A DNA stretch of 64,000 nt from JAZGEG01 sp964346665 (GTDB lineage: Archaea > Aenigmatarchaeota > Aenigmatarchaeia > QMZP01 > QMZT01): the NCBI GenBank assembly GCA_964346665.1, contig CAYFVC010000026.1, forward strand, positions 1 to 64,000, written 5' to 3'. The notes below the pieces were generated by a model, which saw nothing but the letters and a program-made list of their open reading frames with translations, had not been told where the DNA came from and searched no databases. This document shows, in pieces, positions 16,028 through 24,079 of the stretch (positions within the stretch are counted from its first letter, which is position 1; each line of letters opens with the position of its first letter). The position numbers and the translations under genes were made by a program.

Positions 16028-17431
16028 ATGTTAGAATACGTAGTTGCGATACTTATAATTGCAGCCTTTCTTATGTTAGTCTTGAAAAGGGATTTTATAG
16101 CGATATTTTCGATAGTAATTTCGTTCCTCATTATGGTTCTTCTGTTCTTTCAAGATCATATAGCGATCGTTAGGTTTGGTGGTTGGGTTCCCCCTTTCGG
16201 GATAGTCTGGGTAATGGATGGGTTGAACTTATTCATAGGCCTTCTGATAACGGGAATTTCGTCCCTGGTTGCTATATACTCGATTAGGTACATAAAAGAG
16301 AGGAAACACAGATTCTACACGCTCCTCTGCTTGATGACAGCTGGGTTGCTTGGTGTGTGTTTGACAGGGGATATATTCAACATGTACGTTTTCTTCGAAA
16401 TACTTTCCATTGCCTCCTACGGGCTGGTTTCGTTCTTCCTTGATGAAGATGCGATAGAGGGGGCCTTCAAATACATAATAATGGGGTCTTTCGGAAGTTC
16501 TTTCATCCTACTTGGAATAGCATTGCTTTACGGGATTACGGGTACGCTCAACTTCGCTGACCTCGCTTTGAAAATTTCGCACTCCCCGATCTTCATGATA
16601 ACCCTTGGTCTGATAATAGGTGGTTTCGCTTTGAAAGCCGCGATAATCCCGTTTCACGCATGGAAGCCTGATGCGATTGAAGGAACGCCCACCCCAATAG
16701 GAGCGATATTCACCACAGCTTCATCAGCGATAGGCGTTTACGGTATTATGAGAATCCTATTCGTTTTCGGATTGATTCAGTTAAACCTCGCGCTCATAGG
16801 TTTCGGGGTTCTCACGATGATGGTGGGAGCATTGCTAGCGCTTGTCCAGCTCAATGCGAAGAGAATGCTTGCATACTCGAGCATATCCCAGATAGGATAC
16901 GTTGTTATGGCAATAGGTTTTGGGACAACACTGGGTCTAACCTCTGGGCTCTACCACATCCTCAACAACGCACTTATAAAGGGGTTGCTATTCATGGGTA
17001 TCGGCTGCGTTGTATACCTCACTGGAAAGGAGAATCTTGATGAAATGGGAATGAAAAACACCCCATTGCTGATATGCATGGGTATAGGGATTTTGGCGAT
17101 GGCGGGAGTTCCTCCATTAAACGGTTTCGTTTCGAAGTGGCTCATATTCATGGCCTCTTGGGAGATAAATCCCATATTCACCATACTTGCGATACTCGCA
17201 TCCGCCATCACCCTAGCGTATGGATTGAAAATATTCTCCTCCATATTTTTAACCGAAAAAAGATTCGAGGGCGAAATCCCCAAGATAATGCTGGTACCTG
17301 TGATAATATTGACTGTGTTGTGCGTGCTTATAGGGGTATTCCCCCAAATCGGATTGCAAATTGTCGAGCCTGCAACGAATGCTTTATTAAATCAGAATCA
17401 ATATATAACTGCTGTGTTGGGAGGTAGCTAA
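16028..17431 (+). CDS. mbhH: Mbh/Mrp-type subunit H (MnhD/NuoN-like ion pump)
   Basis: 467 residues with about 14 membrane helices, the large antiporter-like subunit. FFEILSIASYGLVSF contains the membrane Glu of helix 5, and FALKAAIIPFHAWKPDA carries the helix-7 Lys, HAW and loop; both are essential for ion transfer in this family. ATG 16028 is preferred to GTG 16019. A strong hairpin follows in the 52-base gap to mbhI, so this is the end of the Mrp-like half of the operon. Confidence 0.92.
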   Translation: MLEYVVAILIIAAFLMLVLKRDFIAIFSIVISFLIMVLLFFQDHIAIVRFGGWVPPFGIVWVMDGLNLFIGLLITGISSLVAIYSIRYIKERKHRFYTLLCLMTAGLLGVCLTGDIFNMYVFFEILSIASYGLVSFFLDEDAIEGAFKYIIMGSFGSSFILLGIALLYGITGTLNFADLALKISHSPIFMITLGLIIGGFALKAAIIPFHAWKPDAIEGTPTPIGAIFTTASSAIGVYGIMRILFVFGLIQLNLALIGFGVLTMMVGALLALVQLNAKRMLAYSSISQIGYVVMAIGFGTTLGLTSGLYHILNNALIKGLLFMGIGCVVYLTGKENLDEMGMKNTPLLICMGIGILAMAGVPPLNGFVSKWLIFMASWEINPIFTILAILASAITLAYGLKIFSSIFLTEKRFEGEIPKIMLVPVIILTVLCVLIGVFPQIGLQIVEPATNALLNQNQYITAVLGGS

Positions 17432-17435
17432 CGAA

Positions 17436-17460
17436 TGAAACAGAAAAGGGTTCTGTTTCA
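17436..17460 (+). promoter_or_regulatory. Intra-operon hairpin between mbhH and mbhI
   Basis: TGAAACAGAA (17436-17445) and TTCTGTTTCA (17451-17460) are perfect 10-base inverted repeats with a 5-base loop AAGGG, starting 4 bases after the mbhH stop. No long U-tract follows, so it looks more like an RNA processing or stability element than a terminator. It is the only sizeable gap in an operon whose other genes abut or overlap. Confidence 0.6.
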
Positions 17461-17483
17461 GCATTTAATAATTTAGTGATAGT

Positions 17484-17780
17484 ATGTTTGAGTACTGGTC
17501 ATTCTTCACCCTAACGTTCGCGGGTTTCATAGGTCTTGGTTTCTTGATATATTTTTTAGGAAACAAAAAGTCTAGGTTCGAGGAAAGGAAATACGAAACC
17601 TACACATGTGGCGAACCCTTCCCGAAGGTTCACGTGAGCCCTGAGAACTTCTACGTTGCGATCAAGAAAGGTCTCGGGATAAGGGATATACGCGAAATCC
17701 ACTCGGGTAAGCTCTCGGATTATCTGCTTTGGTTTTTGATAGGTATTGTGATAATACTTTTGATGGTGTTGTGGATATGA
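17484..17780 (+). CDS. mbhI: Mbh subunit I
   Basis: 98 residues with a membrane helix at each end and a central soluble part (YETYTCGEPFPKVHVSPENFY). Order and pattern match MbhI, which joins the antiporter and hydrogenase arms in Mbh. The TGA stop overlaps the ATG of mbhJ (ATGA). The best guide is the gene order; sequence alone is weaker. Confidence 0.7.
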   Translation: MFEYWSFFTLTFAGFIGLGFLIYFLGNKKSRFEERKYETYTCGEPFPKVHVSPENFYVAIKKGLGIRDIREIHSGKLSDYLLWFLIGIVIILLMVLWI

Positions 17781-18253
17781 AGGAGGAAATGATAAAGCTC
17801 GAGCCGAAGGGATCGAAAGTTTCAAAAACCCCTCTCTTGAAAAAATTAGTTAGTTACTGCAGGAAGAAGTCTCCTTGGGTTATTCACTTAGGAGCGAGCG
17901 GTTGTAACGGGTGTGCGATCGAAATACTGGCTGCTCTCACCCCGAAGTACGATGTCGAGAGGTTCGGAATCCTAGCGAAAGGTTCACCAAGGCATGCAGA
18001 CATTCTGATAATCGAAGGCCCTGTGAACGTGAAGATGAAGGAAAGATTGTTAACCATATACCAGCAAATGCCCGACCCGAAATACGTCATAGCGTTTGGA
18101 ACGTGTCCCATTTCCAAAGGCGTATTCCACGATTCTTACAACGTTGTCGGTCCCCTATATAAAATAATTCCCGTTGACGTTCACGTCCCTGGCTGCCCTC
18201 CGAAGCCAGAAGCCTTGATACAAGCGATTGTTAAGGTCATGGAGAAGATGTGA
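17777..18253 (+). CDS. mbhJ: Mbh subunit J (NuoB-like Fe-S subunit)
   Basis: 158 residues from ATG 17777. It has all four ligands of the proximal [4Fe-4S] cluster: GASGCNGCAIE (the CxxC pair), FGTCPISKG and VPGCPPKPE. This is the small subunit of energy-converting [NiFe] hydrogenases and complex I, which passes electrons next to the catalytic subunit. Its intact ligands argue for a working redox complex even though the catalytic subunit gene is not in this cluster. Overlaps mbhI by four bases; 1 base precedes mbhK. Confidence 0.9.
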   Translation: MKEEMIKLEPKGSKVSKTPLLKKLVSYCRKKSPWVIHLGASGCNGCAIEILAALTPKYDVERFGILAKGSPRHADILIIEGPVNVKMKERLLTIYQQMPDPKYVIAFGTCPISKGVFHDSYNVVGPLYKIIPVDVHVPGCPPKPEALIQAIVKVMEKM

Positions 18254-18254
18254 T

Positions 18255-18644
18255 ATGCACATAGAAAATTATATTAAACGCTTAAAGCCGAAAAGTGAAG
18301 GAAATAATTTATGGATTTCCATCGAGAGGGGTAAATTTCGGAAAGTTCTTAAGGATCTGAAATCCCTTGGTCTGTCAAGGATATCCTCCATAACAGGGGT
18401 TGATGAAGGAAAAAGGATAGACGTTATTTATCATTTCATCCACAAAAAGAAAACAATAAACATAAAGCTATCTGTTAATAAAAAAGACGGTGTTGTTGAC
18501 ACGATAACTGACATGTACCCTGGGGCGAACCTCTTCGAGAGGGAATTATCCGAAATGTTGGGGGTCCAGGTGAAAAATCACCCAAACCTGAAAAAGCTGT
18601 TTCTAGCGAAGGGTTCGCCTAAAAGTCCTCTGAGAAGATCTTAA
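18255..18644 (+). CDS. mbhK: Mbh subunit K (NuoC-like)
   Basis: 129 residues from ATG 18255. The NuoC pattern is present: an alpha-beta start, SSITGVDEG and TDMYPGANLFERELSEMLGV, then a HPNLKKLFL tail. It docks the catalytic subunit to the small subunit. It is the last gene of the operon: only 22 bases remain before the convergent Memo gene, so subunits L (catalytic), M and N are missing here and no remnant of them is visible. Confidence 0.85.
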   Translation: MHIENYIKRLKPKSEGNNLWISIERGKFRKVLKDLKSLGLSRISSITGVDEGKRIDVIYHFIHKKKTINIKLSVNKKDGVVDTITDMYPGANLFERELSEMLGVQVKNHPNLKKLFLAKGSPKSPLRRS

Positions 18645-18666
18645 ATTCTTCACGTAATTTTTTGAA

Positions 18667-19473
18667 TCACTTGAACCCTATTGCGTAATACGAAACGACA
18701 GAGGAAAAATCGCCTGTTGAATCCCCTGAATTTGTTTGTTGTATTACCTTCGCTGTTTTGAGGTTGAGGGATTTCGCTACGTACATAAGTACGGCGATAG
18801 GTCCGTATCCGCATACAGATGCGTCAATCTCTTCGAGCGTTCGAAACAGTCCTTTGGTGTCGAGTTTATGAATTCTTTCGATAGCTTTCTCATCCTTTTC
18901 CTTCGCGACCTCTTTCGGAAGGTAGTGGGAAAAGTCAGAGGAGGCGATAACATCGATGTTCTTCCCATTTATGGTTTTGGCAATGTGTTTTCCGAGAGTT
19001 TCGCATTTACCTAGGAATTCTTCTGAGTAATCAATGTTCGCTATGCTTATCGGGACAAAGCGAAGGTCCTTGAATCTATGCTGAAGAAATGGGAGCTGAA
19101 CTTCAATAGAATGCTCGTGTGTATGCGAAAGGTAATCTTCCCGAACGACCTCGCACTTTTTGATTTCATTCGCAAGTTCCGAGTCTATTTCTACCCCTCC
19201 CATGGGGGTTTCCCATTCACCCGATCCCATTATTGAGAATTCGCTTCCTATCATGTTGTGGTTCGGACCTAAAATTATGAAACTTTTTGCTGGCCTCAGC
19301 GATTGTATCGCATAAGCGGCGGTCTTTCCGGAATATTCATAGCCAGCGTGTGGCGAAACTACGCAAATAAAATCGTTAGCTTTCGTGGATTCAAAGAGTT
19401 TCGAGAGCATTTTCGCTAGCGAATCCCTGCTGAACGGGTAAAACATCCCTGCAACTATGGGCTTTCTTTTCAT
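18667..19473 (-). CDS. Memo-family protein (AmmeMemoRadiSam system protein B)
   Basis: 268 residues. The metal-site pattern of Memo is visible: SPHAGYEYSG, LGPNHN, HEHSIEVQLPFL and ASSDFSHY (His, His, Cys/Asp residues). A Cys in SVCGYGP lies near the end of the fold. Prokaryotic Memo often accompanies AMMECR1 and a radical SAM protein, but neither is adjacent here. Function remains unclear; a redox or dioxygenase-like role has been suggested for the family. It is the last gene of a minus-strand run after argS and a lipoprotein. Confidence 0.88.
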   Translation of the reverse strand: MKRKPIVAGMFYPFSRDSLAKMLSKLFESTKANDFICVVSPHAGYEYSGKTAAYAIQSLRPAKSFIILGPNHNMIGSEFSIMGSGEWETPMGGVEIDSELANEIKKCEVVREDYLSHTHEHSIEVQLPFLQHRFKDLRFVPISIANIDYSEEFLGKCETLGKHIAKTINGKNIDVIASSDFSHYLPKEVAKEKDEKAIERIHKLDTKGLFRTLEEIDASVCGYGPIAVLMYVAKSLNLKTAKVIQQTNSGDSTGDFSSVVSYYAIGFK

Positions 19474-19503
19474 GATTTCTAATTGGCTTCAAGGTTAAAA
19501 AAT

Positions 19504-20322
19504 TTAAATGTAAGAGACCTTGAGCTGCTTTCTTATGTGTTTCAAAGGACTCAGGAAATAGAAATCGAAATCACACGTTAGTTCACTCCTCACCTTGTAT
19601 TGGTTCTTTGTTGTCCTTATCCTGAATTCCGTTGTTTCCCCGGGGTCCAATTTCTCAACTTCTATTAGCCATGTCTTGGATTCCAGTGAAAAGAACGAGG
19701 TGTATATCGTGTAATCATCACTTTCGAATTTGTTTTCGTAACCTAATTCCTTATACCCCTCAAGGATCTCAACCCTGTCCGCATCTATGCTGTCTATTTT
19801 GTGTTTAGTCGCGGAATCCGTGCAGTTATAGGTTGCGCGAATGTTTCGGATTTCCGTGTTACTTGCTGTTATGTTAAGGTAGAAATCCGGCTTCTTATCG
19901 GTTTCGTTGCTTCCTGTGTGTATGAACACGAAAGTATCTCCTTCCATGTAATCTGGACCACCATATCGGTGGAAGAAATCCGTCATATCTATCACCATGC
20001 AATCTTGCGGGCATTCATTAGCGAGTTCTTCGCTTTTATCACATACCCCATTCCCACAGCATGGCTTTATTATGTCGTGTTTGCATTCGAAATTAGTATG
20101 TAAGGAACAGGAATCCTTTGTGCAGGGGTTGGAATCATCGCACGATTCCGGACATTCTTTCTCGTCTATATCGCACACGCCATTATTATCCTCGTCAAAA
20201 CAACATCTTCCGCCTATGAGTTTTTCGGGATCCACGCATGTAGGTACTGTCTCCTCTTCGAATGTTAAGCACCCTGCAATCAGAATTACAAAAATAATTG
20301 CAAATGGAAAAAATTTCCTCAT
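19504..20322 (-). CDS. Cysteine-rich lipoprotein
   Basis: 272 residues. The N-terminus has a hydrophobic signal ending in the lipobox LIAGC (Cys18), so it is exported and probably lipid-anchored. Residues about 28-110 carry many Cys in Asp/Asn-rich short units (CCFDEDNNGVCDIDE, CDKSEELANECPQDC), a style shared with the 11.4 kb surface protein; the Asp-rich unit may bind calcium. The C-terminal 150 residues look like a beta-sandwich. No function is recognised. It lies 37 bases after argS and 30 before Memo. Confidence 0.7.
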   Translation of the reverse strand: MRKFFPFAIIFVILIAGCLTFEEETVPTCVDPEKLIGGRCCFDEDNNGVCDIDEKECPESCDDSNPCTKDSCSLHTNFECKHDIIKPCCGNGVCDKSEELANECPQDCMVIDMTDFFHRYGGPDYMEGDTFVFIHTGSNETDKKPDFYLNITASNTEIRNIRATYNCTDSATKHKIDSIDADRVEILEGYKELGYENKFESDDYTIYTSFFSLESKTWLIEVEKLDPGETTEFRIRTTKNQYKVRSELTCDFDFYFLSPLKHIRKQLKVSYI

Positions 20323-20359
20323 ACTTTAAATTATCGTTACGGGTTAATAAAAATTTGGT

Positions 20360-22054
20360 CTACATCCTCTCCAGAGCCTCTATACCGAGCAGATTAAGGG
20401 CATTTTTCAAAACAATGGAAACAGCCTTGACTAGGGCTAGCCTAGCAGATCTCATTTCTCCCTTCGCCTTCAAAACAGGCAGAAACTGGTAAAACTCGTT
20501 GAATTTGGTCGAAATTTCGTAACAGAAATTCGCGATGTAGTGCGGTCTCATGTCATCCCCCGATTTCCTCACAACATACGGAAACTTCGATATCATTTGA
20601 AGGAGATGTTTCTCGTGAGGTTCTTTGAGCAGGGACATGTTGAATCTCTTCGGGAATCCCTTTGCCTTTCTAAGAATAGAATTCGCGCGAGCGCATGTAT
20701 ATTGTAGGTAAGGGGCGTTGTTTCCTTCGAAAGACAAAGCGTCTTCGACTCTGAAAGCATATGTTTTTTCAGGGGAAACCTTTATCATTGCGTATTTTAA
20801 TGCTCCAACGCCAACACTTTCAGCTATTTTCTTTTTCTCTTTCTTCGAGTACTTCGGCATCTTTTCATTAACCGTTTTCATTGCGGTATCAATTGCTTTT
20901 TTGATCAAATCGTCCACGGATACGAATTTTCCTTCTCTCGTGGACATCGATCCCTCAGGTAATTTCAAAAACTCGTAGAAAAGGATTTCGTAATTTTTCG
21001 CCTTCTCGGGCATTATCAACTTTAGGGTGGAAACGATCTGATCGAAATACAGTTTTTGGTCACCACCCATGACGTTTATGTTGAAATCTGATTTCGATAG
21101 TTTGTAGTTGTGGTAGGCGAGATCCCTGAGCGTGTACATTGAAGTTCCGTCAGACCTTGTCAGGTTGAATTCCCTTTCGATTCCGAATTCCTTGAGATCA
21201 ACCCATACCCTTTTCCCATCTATCTTTGCTTTGCCTGTCTTTTTTACTCTTTCAAGAATTTTCTGAACATCTTTGTTGAAAATATATTTGCTCTCAGGGG
21301 AATAATTATCTACCTTTATTCCGAGTTTATCAAAGGTTTTTTTGTGTCCTTCCAAGCATTTTTTTGTTAAAAAAGTGAAATATTTTCGTAAGGTTTTGTC
21401 TCCTTTCTCGAACCTCTGTATTATCTTCTTTACCTCTTCTTCGAGATTTTCATTTGCTTTCAGCTCTTTGTTTCCTTTTAAATAGAGGTCGAGTACCCAC
21501 CAATCTGGCTTTCCCTTAACTTTTGGTTTTTTCTTAATGTATTCCATAACGGCTATCGCAATCTGCCTTCCTGTATCGTTTACCAGGAAATCTGTTTTTA
21601 CCTTGTTTCCCGCGAAGGACAGTATTCTCGCAAGGGAATCTCCAATCACGGTGTTTCTGAAGTGTCCTAAATGCAAAGGGCCGTCTGGGTTTGCTGAGGT
21701 GTGTTCCACAAGAATTCTAATCCCTTTCTTTCCTGACCCGTATTTTTTTCCCTCTTTCAGAACCTGCCCAACAACCTTCTGCCCGATCTTGTCCCAATTC
21801 GCAGAGAAATTAAGATACCCTCCCTTTGGCTCGACCTTTGCAATCATACCGGAGGGTTTGATTTTCGAAGAGAAGTCTTTCGCTATCACGTCTGGGGGTT
21901 TTCTTAGTTTTTTCGAGACTATGAAGCAGGGGAAGGCGAGGTCCCCGAATTCGGGCTGGGGAGGTTTTTCGAGGATTATATCTTCTTTTTTGATCTTCGA
22001 CTCTTTAGCTATCTTCTTCTTTACTTCATCTTTGAATTCCTCAAAAAGGTTCAT
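20360..22054 (-). CDS. argS: Arginyl-tRNA synthetase
   Basis: 564 residues, a class I synthetase. The N-terminal Add1 domain covers about 1-90, HLGH at 128-131 is the HIGH motif, and the KMSKS equivalent is the GSMSTREGKFV stretch near residue 370, which like many ArgS lacks the canonical KMSKS Lys. The anticodon-binding DALR domain ends the protein with a normal LLGIEALERM tail. It charges tRNA-Arg. A 313-base region upstream separates it from the divergent ACT-domain gene. Confidence 0.95.
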   Translation of the reverse strand: MNLFEEFKDEVKKKIAKESKIKKEDIILEKPPQPEFGDLAFPCFIVSKKLRKPPDVIAKDFSSKIKPSGMIAKVEPKGGYLNFSANWDKIGQKVVGQVLKEGKKYGSGKKGIRILVEHTSANPDGPLHLGHFRNTVIGDSLARILSFAGNKVKTDFLVNDTGRQIAIAVMEYIKKKPKVKGKPDWWVLDLYLKGNKELKANENLEEEVKKIIQRFEKGDKTLRKYFTFLTKKCLEGHKKTFDKLGIKVDNYSPESKYIFNKDVQKILERVKKTGKAKIDGKRVWVDLKEFGIEREFNLTRSDGTSMYTLRDLAYHNYKLSKSDFNINVMGGDQKLYFDQIVSTLKLIMPEKAKNYEILFYEFLKLPEGSMSTREGKFVSVDDLIKKAIDTAMKTVNEKMPKYSKKEKKKIAESVGVGALKYAMIKVSPEKTYAFRVEDALSFEGNNAPYLQYTCARANSILRKAKGFPKRFNMSLLKEPHEKHLLQMISKFPYVVRKSGDDMRPHYIANFCYEISTKFNEFYQFLPVLKAKGEMRSARLALVKAVSIVLKNALNLLGIEALERM

Positions 22055-22099
22055 AATAATTCTATTATCATAAGCAATTATTAAATTAACAGTTTTGAG

Positions 22100-22279
22100 C
22101 TACCTTCTATCTTTCTCTACAGATTTAAGGTAGTCGCCAATAACATTTTTAAAAAAACTGTCATATTCAATACCTTTGGGATTGCCGTCAATATTATATG
22201 AACTACCAAAGAAATCAAGAATTACGTCACCTGGAGGGCCATGCTTCAGGTTTGTTAGCCCCGATGTTTTCGATTTCAT
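22100..22279 (-). CDS. Small hypothetical protein, 59 residues
   Basis: An ATG-to-TAG frame of 59 codons lies in what would otherwise be a 313-base gap, divergent from the ACT-domain gene. The product starts MKSKTSGLTNLKHGPPGDV and ends in a charged, helix-like YLKSVEKDRR. It has no Cys, membrane segment or signal. Codons are more A/T-rich than in neighbouring genes. The TATA box and palindrome at 22303-22353 lie just upstream of its start, on the far side, so both genes may share regulation. No family is recognised; frame length alone does not prove it is translated. Confidence 0.4.
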   Translation of the reverse strand: MKSKTSGLTNLKHGPPGDVILDFFGSSYNIDGNPKGIEYDSFFKNVIGDYLKSVEKDRR

Positions 22280-22302
22280 TCCACTTTCTATAGAAAGAAG
22301 TG

Positions 22303-22353
22303 TTTATATAGTTTTCGTTGTATTTATAACATTATGGAACATTTTTGTTCCAT
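22303..22353 (+). promoter_or_regulatory. TATA box and palindromic operator of the ACT-domain gene
   Basis: TTATATA (22304-22310) is a good TATA box. ATGGAAC (22334-22340) and GTTCCAT (22347-22353) form a perfect 7-base inverted repeat with a 6-base T-rich spacer. The expected transcription start is about 25 bases after the TATA box, which puts it at the left arm of the palindrome, 14 bases before the gene's ATG at 22368. A protein bound here would block initiation, so an operator (perhaps for the ACT protein itself) is more likely than an RNA hairpin. Confidence 0.5.
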
Positions 22354-22367
22354 TTGGGACTGATAGT

Positions 22368-22958
22368 ATGCCGAGCATTTCAGAGAATGTCTGGCTGTAC
22401 GTAAAAGGGAAACCTTACCTTCAGGAAGCCTTGGAGAAGGGGATAGTCAACTACTCCGCACTCGCAAGGATGATAGACAGGGAAATGGACGGAAGGAATT
22501 TCGATGCTGTAAAGGCAGCGCTGAGGAGGTTGAATGAGAGGTTGGGAAAGGAGAGGAGGAATGTGGAGCAGAAAGTTCTGAAGGTTATAAAGGCTAGCAT
22601 ACTCGAGATGCGTGACAAAATAGCCGTGATAATATCGAACAGAAAACTTGATATGCCTGTTATAGCTAGCGCGAAAAGCAAAAGCGGTTACACTTATATT
22701 GTGGAGGGGAATGTTATCGAAAGGGTTGAACACAAGGATTTCCTAAAAATCCAAAAGAACCTCAGCATGATAACGATAATAAGTCCAGAGAGCCTTGAGG
22801 ATACACCAGGGGTTCTATCCTATTTGCTGTCTTCGCTTGTGGCTGAAAACATAAACGTCGTTGAATTCGTATCCTGTTACAAGGACACGTTGCTGGTTTT
22901 CAAGGATGCTGATATAACGAAAGCATTCGAAATCTTATCGGAAAGGTTAAGGGTTTAG
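22368..22958 (+). CDS. ACT-domain protein, probable amino-acid-responsive regulator
   Basis: 196 residues from ATG 22368. Residues 1-65 are helical with a basic helix-turn-helix-like segment (ARMIDREMDG then AVKAALRRLNERLGKERR). Residues about 120-195 look like an ACT domain: MITIISPESLEDTPGVLSYL then a second strand ENINVVEFVSCYKDTLLVF and a closing helix. ACT domains bind amino acids. The protein type (winged helix plus ACT) occurs in archaea with unknown ligand. A palindrome at the predicted transcription start suggests self-control. The stop overlaps that of the convergent IMPase gene by four bases. Confidence 0.6.
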   Translation: MPSISENVWLYVKGKPYLQEALEKGIVNYSALARMIDREMDGRNFDAVKAALRRLNERLGKERRNVEQKVLKVIKASILEMRDKIAVIISNRKLDMPVIASAKSKSGYTYIVEGNVIERVEHKDFLKIQKNLSMITIISPESLEDTPGVLSYLLSSLVAENINVVEFVSCYKDTLLVFKDADITKAFEILSERLRV

Positions 22959-23773
22959 CGGCTCAAAACCTTCAACATTTTCTTATGCAAATATTTGTTC
23001 GCTGCAAGAATGCTTGATCTCTTCATTTCGAGTGGCTTCCCTTCAGTGGTTGTAACGATTCCGCCTGCCTCTTTCGCTATTGAGGAAGCGGCAGCGAAGT
23101 CCCATGGTTTTAGAACAAATTCCCAGTAACCATCAACCCTTCCGCACGCTACGTAACATAAATCAAGTGCTGCCGATCCTGATCTCCTTATGCCATGGAT
23201 ACCCTCATAAAAAAATTCACCTATCTTCTTTAGTGTAATATTCATCTTTTGATCTCTGAAGTAATAAAACCCCGTATTTAGAAGTGAATTTTTAAGGTCT
23301 TTGTTTTTCGAAACTCTTATCCTTTTTCCGTTGAGGTACGCTCCTTTTTTCGCAAGAGAATGGAACATCTCCTTTCGCAAAGGATCGTAAACAACCCCCA
23401 GTTCCTGTTTGTTCTTCCTTACCAAGGCAATGGAAACGCAGAAGAATGGATAGCCGTGCATGAAATTCGTCGTCCCGTCAAGTGGATCGATTATCCAAAG
23501 GTTTTCGGAGTCACCTTCGCTTCTCGTTCCCTCTTCCGAAATTATTCCGTGACTTGGGAAATTCTTTCTTATTAGGGAGGTTATCAGTTTCTCTGAATTC
23601 TTGTCCGTGTTTGTAACGAAGTCTATCTTTGTTTTGAAGTTTATTATCCTCCTTGTTTTGAATTGATTTGTTATCAACTTTCCGGCTTCTTTCGCCGCAT
23701 GCATAGCGACTGAAAGCTCACGTGGCATGTAACGCATACTTGGTATGCGTCTTTTGAAATTATTTTGTTTCAT
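22955..23773 (-). CDS. Inositol monophosphatase family protein
   Basis: 272 residues if it starts at ATG 23773, 257 if at ATG 23728 (MPRELSVAMHAAKEAGK, the usual family start). WIIDPLDGTTNF and KPWDFAAAS are the two metal/phosphate motifs, and SEEG lies between them, so the lithium-sensitive phosphatase site is complete. In archaea such proteins dephosphorylate myo-inositol 1-phosphate and/or fructose 1,6-bisphosphate; which one cannot be told. It is the last gene of the L15e-UMPK-CutA-IMPase run, overlapping cutA if the long start is used. A palindrome lies across the start region. Confidence 0.9.
   Translation of the reverse strand: MKQNNFKRRIPSMRYMPRELSVAMHAAKEAGKLITNQFKTRRIINFKTKIDFVTNTDKNSEKLITSLIRKNFPSHGIISEEGTRSEGDSENLWIIDPLDGTTNFMHGYPFFCVSIALVRKNKQELGVVYDPLRKEMFHSLAKKGAYLNGKRIRVSKNKDLKNSLLNTGFYYFRDQKMNITLKKIGEFFYEGIHGIRRSGSAALDLCYVACGRVDGYWEFVLKPWDFAAASSIAKEAGGIVTTTEGKPLEMKRSSILAANKYLHKKMLKVLSR
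23732..23750. promoter_or_regulatory. Palindrome at the IMPase start, core shared with 39.9 kb site
   Basis: ACGCATAC (23732-23739) and GTATGCGT (23743-23750) are perfect 8-base inverted repeats with a 3-base spacer TTG. It lies 4 bases upstream of the ATG at 23728 and inside the longer reading frame. The inner GCATAC-N3-GTATGC is the same, with the same spacing, as in the palindrome at 39918-39938. An operator is a reasonable guess; coding constraint is the alternative. Confidence 0.4.
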
Positions 23774-24071
23774 CCTCGATCCACTTCGTGTACTCTTTCG
23801 AACCTCCGATAATGGGGAGAGCGATGATCTCAGGGTTTTCGTATTGATGTACTTGCTTAACCCTTTTTATGAGTTTCCTCAAAACCCTTTTCTTCGTCTT
23901 CACCATAAGAAGGACTTCATCGCTTTCGTGTATCTTACCGCTCCACCAGAAAAGGGATGTGAGATTTGGAAGGATGTTCACACAAGCTGCCAGCCTTTCT
24001 TTCAACAAGATATCGGCTATCTTTTTCCCGTCCTTCGCATCAGGACACGTTATAAAAACAACTAGGTACAT
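23760..24071 (-). CDS. cutA: CutA1 divalent-cation tolerance family protein
   Basis: 103 residues, the standard ferredoxin-like trimer subunit. LKERLAACVNILPNLTSLFWWSGKI, KTKKRVLRKL and VHQYENPEIIALPI are the family's conserved stretches. CutA1 binds metal ions; its cellular role is unsettled. It follows the UMP kinase gene by eight bases. Confidence 0.95.
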   Translation of the reverse strand: MYLVVFITCPDAKDGKKIADILLKERLAACVNILPNLTSLFWWSGKIHESDEVLLMVKTKKRVLRKLIKRVKQVHQYENPEIIALPIIGGSKEYTKWIEDETK

Positions 24072-24079
24072 GACAAAAC

